Assembly: GCA_022702545.1 (NCBI GenBank)
Contig: JAHRBC010000001.1
Coordinates: forward strand, 9,672,001 to 9,736,000
Length of the DNA: 64,000 nt
Reading direction: 5' to 3'
Source: Phycomyces nitens
Lineage: Eukaryota > Mucoromycota > Mucoromycetes > Mucorales > Phycomycetaceae
The position numbers and the translations under genes were made by a program. The notes beneath the pieces were generated by a model. It ran no database searches and had not been told where the DNA came from. It was given only the letters and a program-made list of their open reading frames with translations. Each line of letters starts with the position of its first letter. Within the stretch, counting starts at the first letter, position 1. Shown piece after piece: positions 1-13,695 of this stretch.

Positions 1-802
1 GCAACCCAGGCAATCCATCTTGAAACACGTCACTGAACTCTTTGACCAGATCATTCCACTGGGAATCATCATTGTTCGTGTTCAGTTTACTCTTGATGTG
101 TAGCAGAAAACACGCGGCCTCCTCCTTGCCAACGAGTTTCTGTACTTGCTTTGCAGATACCAGGTAATTTAGTTGCGGCTTCACCTTTCGCGGACACTGG
201 GGTTGTAGGACAAATTCAACACCATTACGATGGAGGTACCAGGTATCCGTTTGCCAATCAGGAATGGGCCTTGCTTGTTGTAACCATGTTCGACCAAGAA
301 TTAGATCGAACTTTGTCGGGAATACATAAGCATCGATTGTATCGGTATATCCGCTGAGAGAGAGAGAGAGAGTAGCCTTTTGATCAATGCTAAGTGTGTG
401 ACCACCGGCTGTTTCCACAGGACGACCACTGATACTGACAAGGTTTTGGGCAGATTGTGCAATCTGAGGGGACACATAGTTCGCACTTGCGCCACTGTCA
501 ATCAATACCGAAATTAATTTATCATCCAGCATGGCCGGATACAAGGGGAGGTCAGTGTCAACCGCGGCATAGAGTCCTTCGAGGAAGGTCTGGTCAGCCA
601 TTAAGTGGGGCTCAGTCATCTCTTTAAGGCTTGTGGGAGTATTCAGTAACTCAGGTTCATTGGAGACATAAGAATAGGAATCACAAGTTTCTTTATTAAT
701 GGCAGTATATGATATTTCATTATTTTTACTGGCCTCTGGGGAGGATTTTTCTTCCATGCTACACAACCGACCTCCCGTTACGGTTGTGCCTCGCGAAAAC
801 CC
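1..802 (-). CDS. Pol, N-terminal part (aspartic protease), partial
   Basis: This frame is open from a TGA at about 821-823 down to the window edge and lies in the -1 frame relative to gag. It contains the retropepsin motif LIDSGASANYVS (catalytic Asp at about 497-499) and later LILGRTWL, the flap/second-strand signature of this protease family. The linker ends at the window start in a sequence typical of the region just before gypsy reverse transcriptase. There is no independent start of its own upstream except an in-frame ATG about 40 nt after the gag stop, so expression as a Gag-Pol fusion by -1 frameshifting is the likely route. RT, RNase H and integrase are beyond the window. Confidence 0.85.
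762..802 (-). promoter_or_regulatory. Programmed -1 ribosomal frameshift signal (slippery heptamer plus hairpin)
   Basis: On the minus strand, 802-796 reads G GGT TTT with GGT and TTT in the gag frame, the X XXY YYZ form. A 7-nt spacer (795-789) follows, then an 8-bp perfect stem, CACAACCG (788-781) pairing with CGGTTGTG (769-762), with an 11-nt loop holding the gag TAA. After slippage the frame reads through into pol. Slippery site, spacer length and hairpin fit a canonical -1 PRF element; its activity is inferred. Confidence 0.85.
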
Positions 803-1932
803 TGCTTCTTGCGGTTCTCCTCATCCAACTGCTTTATAGCAGCCAAGCGCTGCCGGCACTGTCTCTGCATATGCCCGGCCTTGTTGCACCAGTGGCAGAT
901 CACCTCGGAGCGGTTGTAAGCAGGCTTTCTTTGTTGGAACCGGCGGCGGGAATCGATGGCGTCGATCTCCATGGGCACTGGCTCTTGCATTCTGTACTGT
1001 GATTGGTACTGGTATGGTTGTGGTTGATAATGAAACTGCTGTTGATACTGCTGTGGCTGTGGCTGGTACTGGTACTGCTGCGGCTGATGATAATACACCT
1101 GCGGGTGTCCAAGCTGTCTACTACTTTCGTAGGTTTGCGCCATCTGCATGGCCTCATCGACATCGGTTGGCGTGAGCGTTATCACGTGGAGACGTACTTC
1201 TTGTTGAAGACCACGGACAAATCTATCCTGGGCTTCTTCGTTTGTCATGGAGGGGATCTCCAACTGGATATTTCTGAATTCGTCTACATACTCCAAGACG
1301 GTCCTGGTCTGGGAGAGGTTTGCCAAACGGTCTCTGGCTGAGCGGAGAGTGTGTGCAGGACGGAATTCTTCAATGATTGCCTCTTTGAATGGCTTCCAGG
1401 CGGAGGGATATGATGCCTTGCGTTCCATATGCTGCCACCAGACATCGGCTCGGCCTCGCAGTAAGTTTACTGCGTACAGCATAGTTTTCTCTGCGGTGAA
1501 CTCATAATACTCGGTGTAACGTTCTACGCTTCTTAACCAGCCATCGAGGATCATGGCTGATCGTTCTCCATGGTAACATTCTGGTTGCCGGATTCGTTCT
1601 CCACTGGGTTTCTGGCTGGCAATAGCACGTTTGAAAGCGTCGGCCATAGTGTTGGCCATTTCTGCCATATCGGGATTCTTTGACATAGCTTCAGATTTTC
1701 CGGTTAACGTGGCAACAAGCTTCTTTGCGTGGTGTGACCAATGTTCTTCTCTTTTCTGGGTGGATGGTATTCTCTGCTCACTAGGCAAGAATGGTATTGT
1801 TCGGCTTGACTTGTAACTTGCCACTAGGTTTTCAGGTAATGCTGCTTGGACTCGTTCTTCGATCTCAAAGCGCTGCTTTTCTTCGTTGGTATATTCTTTC
1901 TTGTCTTCAACGGATTGTCTTTCTGGATTCAT
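778..1932 (-). CDS. Gag polyprotein of the LTR retrotransposon
   Basis: A 384-residue ORF starting at the ATG at 1932. The N-terminal ~100 residues are charged. The middle (about residues 120-250) matches the retrotransposon gag capsid-like domain, with features such as the WW pair in 'ADVWWQHMERKA' and 'FVRGLQQEVR'. A Gln/Tyr-rich stretch (about 270-320) follows, and then a CCHC zinc knuckle, CHWCNKAGHMQRQC (C-x2-C-x4-H-x4-C), which binds nucleic acid. It forms the virus-like particle core for reverse transcription. The stop (TAA, 778-780) lies inside the frameshift hairpin, so gag ends just where the -1 shift would otherwise give Gag-Pol. Confidence 0.9.
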   Translation of the reverse strand: MNPERQSVEDKKEYTNEEKQRFEIEERVQAALPENLVASYKSSRTIPFLPSEQRIPSTQKREEHWSHHAKKLVATLTGKSEAMSKNPDMAEMANTMADAFKRAIASQKPSGERIRQPECYHGERSAMILDGWLRSVERYTEYYEFTAEKTMLYAVNLLRGRADVWWQHMERKASYPSAWKPFKEAIIEEFRPAHTLRSARDRLANLSQTRTVLEYVDEFRNIQLEIPSMTNEEAQDRFVRGLQQEVRLHVITLTPTDVDEAMQMAQTYESSRQLGHPQVYYHQPQQYQYQPQPQQYQQQFHYQPQPYQYQSQYRMQEPVPMEIDAIDSRRRFQQRKPAYNRSEVICHWCNKAGHMQRQCRQRLAAIKQLDEENRKKQGFREAQP

Positions 1933-1956
1933 AGAGTGTTCTTGGGGAGGATCGTT

Positions 1957-1971
1957 AAGCTTCAGCTACCA
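1957..1971 (-). other. Primer-binding site of the retrotransposon
   Basis: Two bases inside the LTR end, the minus strand reads TGGTAGCTGAAGC, complementary to a tRNA 3' end finishing GCTACCA. TGG immediately after the LTR is the hallmark of a tRNA-primed element. I cannot say which tRNA is used. Confidence 0.7.
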
Positions 1972-1973
1972 AT

Positions 1974-2291
1974 TGTCGTTCCTGATCTAGGCTATCTTCC
2001 AATTCACTGTAAACGTAGTCGAATTGGTCAAGCTTTAATACACAGGAGTATTCAAAATAAGAGAGAGGATAAAAGATAATTTTTATTGTTTTGAATTTGG
2101 ATATCTTATATAGTTTTCTAAATGATTATTCATCTTTGACTACACTGAAGAGGTGTCTAATGTTCTTACAAAATTATTATAAACGGATTACAAATTTCTG
2201 TAATTACAAACAGATGAATAATCATTTCAAATCATGCCTCATTTGTAAAGACAAGTCACTAGAGCTTGTTTCACCAAAATTAGGCACGACA
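1974..2291 (-). repeat. 5' long terminal repeat (318 bp)
   Basis: On the minus strand the repeat opens TGTCGT (from 2291) and closes ACGACA (at 1974), a perfect 6-bp inverted terminus with the usual TG...CA ends. It abuts the primer-binding site on the gag side and AT-rich flank on the other. The partner LTR is outside the window, so identity between LTRs cannot be read. The outer flank 2292-2296 (AAAAT on the plus strand) is the candidate 5-bp target duplication. Confidence 0.82.
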
Positions 2292-2305
2292 AAAATTAGC
2301 AAAAA

Positions 2306-2377
2306 TGCTTCCATCCGGGTTCGAACCGGAGACCAATTGCGTGTAAAGCAAGTGTCATACCACTAGACCATAGAAGC
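2306..2377 (-). tRNA. tRNA-Val (anticodon UAC)
   Basis: A 72-nt cloverleaf with no intron. The acceptor GCTTCTA pairs with TGGAAGC (one G-T pair), the discriminator is A, the T arm is TCCGG-TTCGAAC-CCGGA, and the anticodon loop is TTTACAC, giving UAC (Val, GUA codons). The internal A box (TGGTCTAGTGG) and B box (GGTTCGAACCC) match the RNA polymerase III consensus. Five T residues follow directly (2305-2301, minus strand) as terminator. The outermost anticodon-stem pair is a C-T mismatch. The retrotransposon LTR begins 14 bp past the 3' end. Confidence 0.93.
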
Positions 2378-3309
2378 AGATGTTTATATACACCAAATGC
2401 AATATATAAATAGCACTTTATGTTACACGAAATCATTTGTAAGTTAATAAGTAATTATCCAAGCTTTATATCTCTTTTTAGTAGCTTCCAAACACTCTAA
2501 TATTTAATACTCTTATATACTCTAATTATATAATTTCTTAGTTATAATTTTTAGTTATAATTTTTAGAAATATAATGAAAGAAATAAAATAATTAATTTA
2601 ATTTTTATATATTTGAGAAAATATATTAAAAAATACTATTTCTAAAGTCTAAATTATTATAAAATACTTTAAAAATATATTAGCTTTAATATTTGATAAT
2701 ATTACTATTAATATTATTAAAAGAAAGCTCTTTAAATATTTTTATTCTACTTTTTTTTTTAAATAGTACGTACTGACCAAGTTAGAATTACTTAATTCTA
2801 CTTAATATTTAAAATAAACTTAAATTTATTCTAGAAGTTAAGATCTAAACTTTAGACTAGCTAGTTATCTATGAGCTAAAATTAATTTATCTTGCTCTAA
2901 GCTATTATAAAAAAAATTTATAATATCTAACATTATCTTCTTAAAGCTTAAACTATCTCTAGCTTTCTAAAACTTTTAAATATAGAAAATAAGTTCTTTC
3001 TAAAGTGCTGATATATTTCTTGGAATTAATATTTTCTTTAATATTATCTAAATCTTTGATGTTCTTTTTAAAGAAGCACTCAGTATAATAAAATACTACT
3101 ACTAAATACAACAGTTGGTAAGATGGGATTAAGATAAGAACTAGTCTTTTTATGCTAAAGAACTTTTCTTTTCCTCACTAGGAGTTTTTTCTGTGCTCTA
3201 TTCTCCTTCTCTCTGAGCACTCCCTTTGTTATATTGTGTCAAACACTTAATTTTTTCATCCGTTATTATATTTTATATATTTTCAATTATTATTATTTTG
3301 CTCTCATAG
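2378..3309. other. AT-rich spacer, no gene seen
   Basis: Extremely AT-rich, with short homopolymer runs and many stops in all frames. I see no ORF with recognisable content and no RNA gene. Confidence 0.6.
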
Positions 3310-3860
3310 GCAGCTTAGATGCCTACAGATACCAGGAATTGACACCCACAAAATAAACAAGATGCTTTTACCCGAGAACTTTCCTGCGCCCCTCATTTCT
3401 GTGAAGCTTGAAATGTGATTCCTTAAAACAGATGCTGGTATTCCAATCTATAAGTTTTCAGTCAGGATATTCCTTTGCCCATTGTAATCACTTCTTTCAA
3501 TTAGCATTTAGAATCTTTGGCTTTTAAATTATTCTGCACAAGTAAATACCAACTCCACGTAGAAAAAATTGTAGAGTTTTGTCTGATACATGTGTAGCCA
3601 AGTTTTTATAAATCTTGGTTAATGACTCTGTTAGATCTCGGATAATCTCAAGCAGAGAATGTCTTTTGTATCTTTTATTTAACTTTGGTGGTCCACCGAA
3701 TTTTATAGAAGCTTTATGCGAGCCCGTCTCTTTGTAGCTTGTAGGGACACGCCGTAAAATGTCTTTTCTCACATTTGATTTTTTTCGGGGGGAATGACGA
3801 TTTGGTAGTTCCATTATTAATACTCTAATGTATAATAATTGCGCGAGTTGTGTCAACAAT
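3310..3860 (-). pseudogene. Tc1/mariner-like transposase, N-terminal half, decayed and inverted
   Basis: From 3859 downward the minus strand encodes a helix-turn-helix region of Tc1-type transposases (GGPPKLNKRYKRHSLLEIIR, then SLTKIYKNLATHVSDKTLQ). After a stop at about 3524, and with further stops, it continues as a recognisable LQWAKEYPD...KLIDWN...FKESHFKL block, equivalent to the family's 'W-A-K-x-x-x-W-T...WSDESRF' region around the first catalytic Asp. It breaks off near 3310. The complementary C-terminal half starts on the opposite strand at about 3940. Confidence 0.6.
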
Positions 3861-3939
3861 TTGCTTATAGCTAAAAGACTGGACCTTTGAAGAATTGTCT
3901 GTGCATTTTGTTAGCCTTTATTTTGAAACGAGGGGTTAT

Positions 3940-4450
3940 AAGTGAAATAATTTTTATCTGCGTTGAAATATAGGCTATTCAAAGATGGAGTGAAATTTTC
4001 TTCCGCTCACTATATTATGGTTTGGGGGTATACCTTGTCAGGAGGTATTTGACCACTTGTTACACTAAATGTCAACATGAATGCCAGAATATGTACATAT
4101 TTTGAAGGATTATGTCATGATATTCTACAAGAATATTTCTAATGTTGAGGATAATGGCTAGCTATATCAAAATGACAATGTCCCCTCTCATAATGTAAGG
4201 ATCGCAGAAATATGTAAAGAAGACCTTGATATGAACTTTTGAAAGTGCATCGACTAGTCCAGACTTCAACCCGATAGAAAGCTCTTGGAGCCCTATCGAT
4301 AATGTTTTGAGAAAGAGGCCCTACAATCCCACATATCTGAATTAGTTAAAGGATGCTTTACAAGAAAGTAGGAAAATGGGGACAGTAGATGCTTGTAAAA
4401 GGTACTTTTGTTATAAATATGATCGGTTGGCTACTCGTAAAAATAAATAA
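3940..4450 (+). pseudogene. Tc1/mariner-like transposase, C-terminal half, decayed
   Basis: The plus strand gives, with frameshifts, IMVWGYTLSGG, NMNARICTYFEGL, YQNDNVPSHNVRIAEI and SPDFNPIESSWSPIDNVLRKR. These are the VMVWG, QQDNAPxH and SPDLNPIExxW blocks of the DDE/D domain of Tc1 transposases. Stops and shifts show it is dead. It begins where the inverted N-terminal piece ends in the protein, so both pieces may be one element split by an inversion. Confidence 0.65.
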
Positions 4451-7400
4451 ATTGATACATTATTTACTAAATATAACCCATCTTTATAACTGTAAGCAGG
4501 ATGTCTTGATAAGATCTACGAATCTGATGAATCTATAAGGATGTTATACCATTTACTACATGATTAAAGATGCAAGAATTTTTGTCTTTTATCAGATATT
4601 AAAGTCCTAAACATTTCGCTTCCTTTTCACAAACACCAAATGTTATAAACATTCGTGAATAGTATATTTTATTATAATAACTATGCATATATTAATACCT
4701 TTTATTTACTTTCCAATTATATACAAGTGCCGTTATGATACATCCATAATTTAATCTAGTAAAAACAATATATGTATTTAATTAGTAATATAATATACAC
4801 TGGTAATTTTTAAATGTCAATTATTTTTAAAATTGTATTCTACCCGTAAATGTTTATAAAATATACTTTTATTTATTTATTTATAGGGCAACAGGATATT
4901 ACAACATATATGTTTATATTATGCTAATCTATTTATATTTGTTTGGCAAAAATTGTTGATTTGGTTTGTGTATGAAACGTCCAAAAAATATACATATGCA
5001 AAAGAGTTGCCGACAGGTTCAAAACGGAAACAAGAATAAAATAAAGGGATGAATGGTATAATGGTACTCGAGCCTACCAAACGATTAAAAGTGGTTTAAG
5101 ATTATATAAAAAAAAGTCAATATATTCCAGAAAGTATGCTTATTGTCATTACAAAGAGCTATTGGACAGCAGAGACAATGAATGATATTAAATCAATATT
5201 AATAGGGTGAAAAAAAAGTAGATCAGTACAAGGGGTTACTGTTTTCTTTGTATGGTTTATATACTAGCCTATTTTTCACTGCTTTATTGTAGGTTATACA
5301 AAGGAACCATGAGAAGACACTTGTATTATCAAGGGTTTACCATGTTCAAAGTTATTTGGAGAATAATAAGAGAAAACAAATATGATGATTTTTTACAAAA
5401 TATTGTGACTGAGAAAACCAAAAGCACATATACACTGTAATGCCATTATGATTTATTAATTATAAAATATATCAAGCAAAAGTGCCTTTGGATATATTTT
5501 TTTTTAAAAATGATTACGAGGTCTCTGAAAGTATTATTAGTGTTATCATTAGAATATACTCATACATTTTTGATGGTTTGTCTTTATTATTATTATTAAT
5601 AATATAATTACGAGATTTTCCTTTTAACTCAAACTAGATTTCTGATGTTTATCCTAAAAATAAAATAAAAATGGGAATATAATCTTTAATAGCAGCCCAA
5701 AAACTAATGGCCTTTGTCAATCGATCCAATACAGTCAATAAAATAGCCAATACTCTATACCAATAATATTCTATACTTGCAATAATAATTTAACATTAAT
5801 GGGCATTTTAGAATAATGTACAGCATAAGTTGACATAAAATTCCAAGCGAACAAATCAGATCTGTCTATAATCAAGTCTGTCTTTGGTAACAAAACACTT
5901 GATTATTCAAAAAGGGTGAAACATGATAAGTAATAAAGTTGATAGTGGGAAAAATTGAACTATATGCTCAATTTAGCTTTCGAGTCAAAATACGAGAAAT
6001 ACATGTTGGTTGATCTGTAACAAGGATCCTTGTTTTGCATAAAAAGGTCGGGATTGTATAGAAATAAGCAGTGCATTTAAAAGTTGCATATTTGAGACGG
6101 CGGAAATTTGCCAGGATATTATTAAGCACATCTATAGTATACTTTACTAGTCCACTTGCCCACAACGCCATTACACAGACAGTATGAAAGCAAGTAGGAA
6201 ACAACTGGGACCAAGGTTAACACAAGAGGGAGTTTTTAATTTACAAATTTTATACTTGTGCTCATACTTGCAAAGATATGCAACATATTCAGGTGTAAAT
6301 ATTTTGGTACAATTGTGGCGAAATAGACCAATGACCATTGGTATTAAACGACTATAAAATAAAATAATAAAGCTTATATCAAAGAAACAGCAATTTTCAT
6401 GCTGGTTCACTTTGCCACATTGGTGCCCAAAGCTTAAGTATTGCTGGTAAAATGATAGAGGTTGCATATAATTGCTTTTGAGATCTTTAGTAAACAAGGA
6501 GAAAATATTCAGTCATGTTATCTGCTGCCAAATACAGATGTACAAGTGCAGAGCCAAAAGATAAAGACAAGACACAATATTCCTTATGATTGTATTTAGA
6601 GGATCAGATATTAAGCACTCTCAAGCACTTGGGTTCTCCATTTGGGAATAATAGCATGCTTATCGATAAACCTCTCCAACTTCATGATTGTTAGGGCCAT
6701 TTGTTTTTTTTTTCCAAAGAAACCAAGCACATTATCTCTAGAAAATTGGTATCGTTTACCACATGTGCATCCAGACCCCTCGCATGCTTTGTGTGCAAGA
6801 ATAATTTAAGCCAAATGGCCATCACAGGTAATTTTTTAGCCAAATGCAGAATACCAGCCACACACTCCCTCCTCCCCCCAAGAAAAAAAAATAACCATCA
6901 GTATTGCCAACCACCAGTCCAGGCATATTACTGTCGACTACCTCCTGTGTTTTCCTATATCAGACATTTAATACCAAAAGCATAGGTACCTAAATTGATG
7001 CCATATGCATTCCCTCAAACACCATCCCAATATCTCCCAATTCAAGTTTCTCACGAGATAAATATCGTAATACCTGTTTTAATAGACAAAACGCCAATCT
7101 TTGCTAACAATGCAATTACCAAAAAGAAGGCTCCAAATCCGAATGCCTCGAACCATATATATTTAAAAGTATATTATTATGATTAGGCAGCGCATAATCT
7201 TCAAAGGCCAATGGTCACAAAAAAAATCCCAAAAATCAATATTGACCCCCAATGTGATCCGGAAAAAAGCAGAAATATGAACCAAGAAACCTTAAAAATG
7301 GCCTTGAGGAGTCTACGCAGGAGAATGTTGACCTGGCAAAGGAGAAGAGCTATCTAGAGTGCCAAGTAAAGAGCCTTTTGTTTCAATAGCCAACGTGGCA

Positions 7401-8076
7401 GAGCAGTTACCAGTACCCGTCAGCTACCTAAAGATAGAAAGAGAAAGACCAATGAGTAATCAGCAAGACCAATAAGTAAATGCTTTAATGTACAATTTAT
7501 TTTTATATTCGTTATCAGCCTTTTTTGTTTTTTCCCCCCTGCTTCCCGGACAAACAAACACATATTTCTAAACGTCAAACAAAATATACACGTTTTTCCC
7601 TGAATATCCAAAAAGAGATCGACAATAGACTAAACATGCTTTTAAGCTTTGAGTTTTTCGTGTCAAATTCAGAATCCAACAAATCACAAGACCGTTAAAT
7701 GTCCAATTTATCATTTTCATGATATCCTTGGTATTTTGGCCCCAAAAGTTGTACTTGTTCCAAATGAGACTATTATATGATTATGAGTAAGCCAAACGGA
7801 ATATATATATATATATATATATATATAAGGAATTTGCAAAATATTCAGAAATGTATCATGGAAGCAAGGGCCTGAACCATATAGATATATATCAGAAATG
7901 ATCTGAATTGGAACCTATTCTTCAAGGTTGCAAGTCCCGAGTGAATTGTAGACAAGGAACCCAATGGTCTACAAAAGATGATAATCTATAAAGCAAATAA
8001 AACCGTTTATTATACGTATACCAAATGTCTATCTCGAATGTATAATTCAAAATTTGTACAGAATTGAATATATAAA
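4451..8076. other. Long AT-rich intergenic region
   Basis: About 3.6 kb with only short ORFs that resemble nothing I recognise (longest about 108 codons, minus strand 6171-6497, Cys-rich but without a clear motif). It includes a 27-bp (AT)n tract at 7801-7827. The last part (about 7850-8076) is probably the 3' flank of the minus-strand ACH1 gene. Confidence 0.5.
7801..7827. repeat. (AT)n microsatellite
   Basis: Thirteen uninterrupted AT dinucleotide units in the intergenic spacer. Confidence 0.95.
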
Positions 8077-10049
<1,973 letters not shown>

Positions 10050-10662
10050 ATTGTAGACTGAATTGAAAGATGAATAGAGAAAGATGACGGGTGGGTACGG
10101 GCAATTTATAATGAAATTTGTCAAGACACGTTACACTTTCTGTGTTTGGCAAAAAGTTACCAGCAAGAACCAGCTTAAAAAAGATAGCCAATATTTCTTG
10201 GAGTTCTGTGTCCTTGACCCTACTGGTTAAAATTATTGGATGATTTATGAAAATGTAGTGCAACTGTATGGCCAGATTTATTCGTCCATTTGAATTATTT
10301 AAAGAATCCAAATCAATATACTGTCAGTCACTGATAATGCTTGATGGCCAGCACAAAAGCCATTCATTTACAAATGGTATTATACGCAACAAAATGAGCC
10401 AAGGGTTAGTCGTGTCACACATACAAGGTTTTTTTTTTGCATATGAGACTGGCTGTACAACAGAATATGATGTAAGTGTCGATGGCCCTAGTTCATTAGC
10501 AAGTTATTAGGCTACATATAAGAAATTAATGAGAGTTTGATATTATTACAGAGCGCCTGTCTTTTATATATATATATTTATACTAATAAAATACAACGCA
10601 CAAATTGAAAGGGGATTACAAGGGGACCTTATTTTTACTAAATTATTTTCATACAACTCCAA
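10050..10662. other. Intergenic region between ACH1 5' end and kinase 3' end
   Basis: Contains the ACH1 upstream region and the kinase 3' flank, with a short (TA)n stretch near 10567. The 80-codon plus-strand ORF at 10268-10510 has no recognisable content and is not called as a gene. Confidence 0.5.
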
Positions 10663-12115
<1,453 letters not shown>

Positions 12116-13695
12116 TGCAATGACAAAAAGAAGAAAGAGAGAAAGAGAAAGAAAAGAAAACCAAAGGGGTGGTACCGTTGGGCTGAGCCACAGAAAGGTG
12201 TAACCTGTGAGGTGCAAATGTGCAGTCGACGTTGTCTTGGCAACAAAATGTGGGTCTATCGGAGAAAGAGAGACCAATCATTACCAATGTGGAAATGCTA
12301 GCTTTTAAGCAGGCCTACAATGTAATATATTTTCTACAGAGTGTTGAATATAACTGACAAGACGATATTCAGACTACGCCACAAGAGAGTCCTCAATGTA
12401 ATTCTCGGCCCTTTGCCACAACCGTAGATGTGGCGTACAAGAAGATGTATGGGTATATAGGTCTTTTTTTTTGTTTTTAAAGAACCGCCAGTACATGTGC
12501 TATTCTTTTTTTCATAGTTAAAATAGAATTGGTAATGGCAATTTGTGTCTACAAGCAAGTATAATTTGTAACTCTCAAGATAAGAATCTTTAACAATCAA
12601 TTGAAAAAGGACATGCTTTGATTGGCTGTCTAATAATCTTTGGCCATGTCCAAATAAAATAATAATAATAATGGTCTGTTCTTCAGGGACTAGGGATCTC
12701 AAGGGATCCGAGCTGCCAATGGAGATATCTGTATGATATTGATGGCTTAATATCAGACGGAAACACAGACATGAGGGAAGAAAAAGAAAAAGGAAGGGAG
12801 AGGGCTTTTCCTTTTCGGAACAAGGCAAAAAGATCTGAATATCTTTGTGTGCAATTACGTCTCACACAAGAGAGAACCAAGGGAAACAGTTTTGACAGCA
12901 AATGAACATGTAAAAATAGCTTTTTATGTATAAATAATTAGAACTCACTGCAAAATATACACACATTATTCAAATATTATTAAGCTTCATGTTTCTAAAA
13001 TATCCTAAAAGCCTTTTATATTTCTTTAAGAGGGAAAACAAGGCTATTTTGTTTCAAAATTGATTTGTTTCAAAATAATAATAATAGTTAGTATGTATTT
13101 ATACACACACACATAATCTAGAGTGTGGATCTGAATATCCAATCCATTTTGCTCTGGAGCAGTTTTGAAACACAAAAACCTTTTTTTTTATTTTTTATTT
13201 TTTATTCTCTTGGCTCTCAAGGAGGTTAATTTAATAGCCACTTTAATTACTGTTATTTATTTTTATTTATATTATTTTATTATTTTATTATTTTATAAAT
13301 AATAACAATAATAACAATATTGGTTCTTTGTCAGAGTGCCTCTTTGTATATCCTTCTCCTCCCCCCATTTGCCCCTAACACATATATTTATATAAACCCC
13401 CCATCCCCCCACTAAAACTATAGTCAGAACATACCCCTCTCTGCTCAGATTATCTCTGTCTGCCTTTTTTTGGACTTCGTTTTTTTTGACTTTCTTTTTC
13501 ATCTTCTGTGTCCTGCAAAAAAAAAAGTTTACGAAACAAAGAATAGCCGGTTTACATAAGAACCTTGGTACAAATATCTTTATTCTTGGCCCTTTCTTTC
13601 TCGTATACTTCTCCTGCTTGTTTCAACACAGCGCAAGGATACCTTTCCTGGCCCCAACCCTCCCTTCTCTTTATATTCTGCTGGTCATCTTGTAG
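12116..13695. other. Divergent intergenic/promoter region between CaMK and HMG-CoA reductase
   Basis: About 1.58 kb separates the two divergent start codons. It contains AT-rich microsatellite-like DNA (about 13240-13320) and a long pyrimidine-rich leader (about 13320-13690) just before the reductase ATG. ORFs here (for example minus 12334-12828) are low-complexity and not supported. Confidence 0.5.
13389..13396 (+). promoter_or_regulatory. Possible TATA element for HMG-CoA reductase
   Basis: TATATAAA lies about 300 bp upstream of the HMGR ATG, followed by a C-rich and then pyrimidine-rich leader. The distance implies a long 5' UTR, so the assignment is tentative. Confidence 0.35.

Larger units (their letters stand above)
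1..2291 (-). mobile_element. Ty3/gypsy-type LTR retrotransposon, 5' half
   Basis: Read on the minus strand, the order is 5' LTR (2291 to 1974), primer-binding site, gag, then pol beginning with an aspartic protease and running off the window start. The gag zinc knuckle, a retropepsin DSG motif and the tRNA-type primer-binding site identify the class. Gag and the visible part of pol have no internal stops, so this half looks recent or intact. The 3' LTR, RT, RNase H and integrase lie outside the window. The Ty3/gypsy assignment (rather than Ty1/copia) rests on a gag with one CCHC knuckle plus a linker after the protease ending in a DVF-x-GLP-like motif, typical of the region just before gypsy RT. 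Confidence 0.88.

Noticed and set aside
6171..6497. 108-codon minus-strand ORF with several Cys
   Set aside because: No domain, start context or codon bias distinguishes it from AT-rich background.
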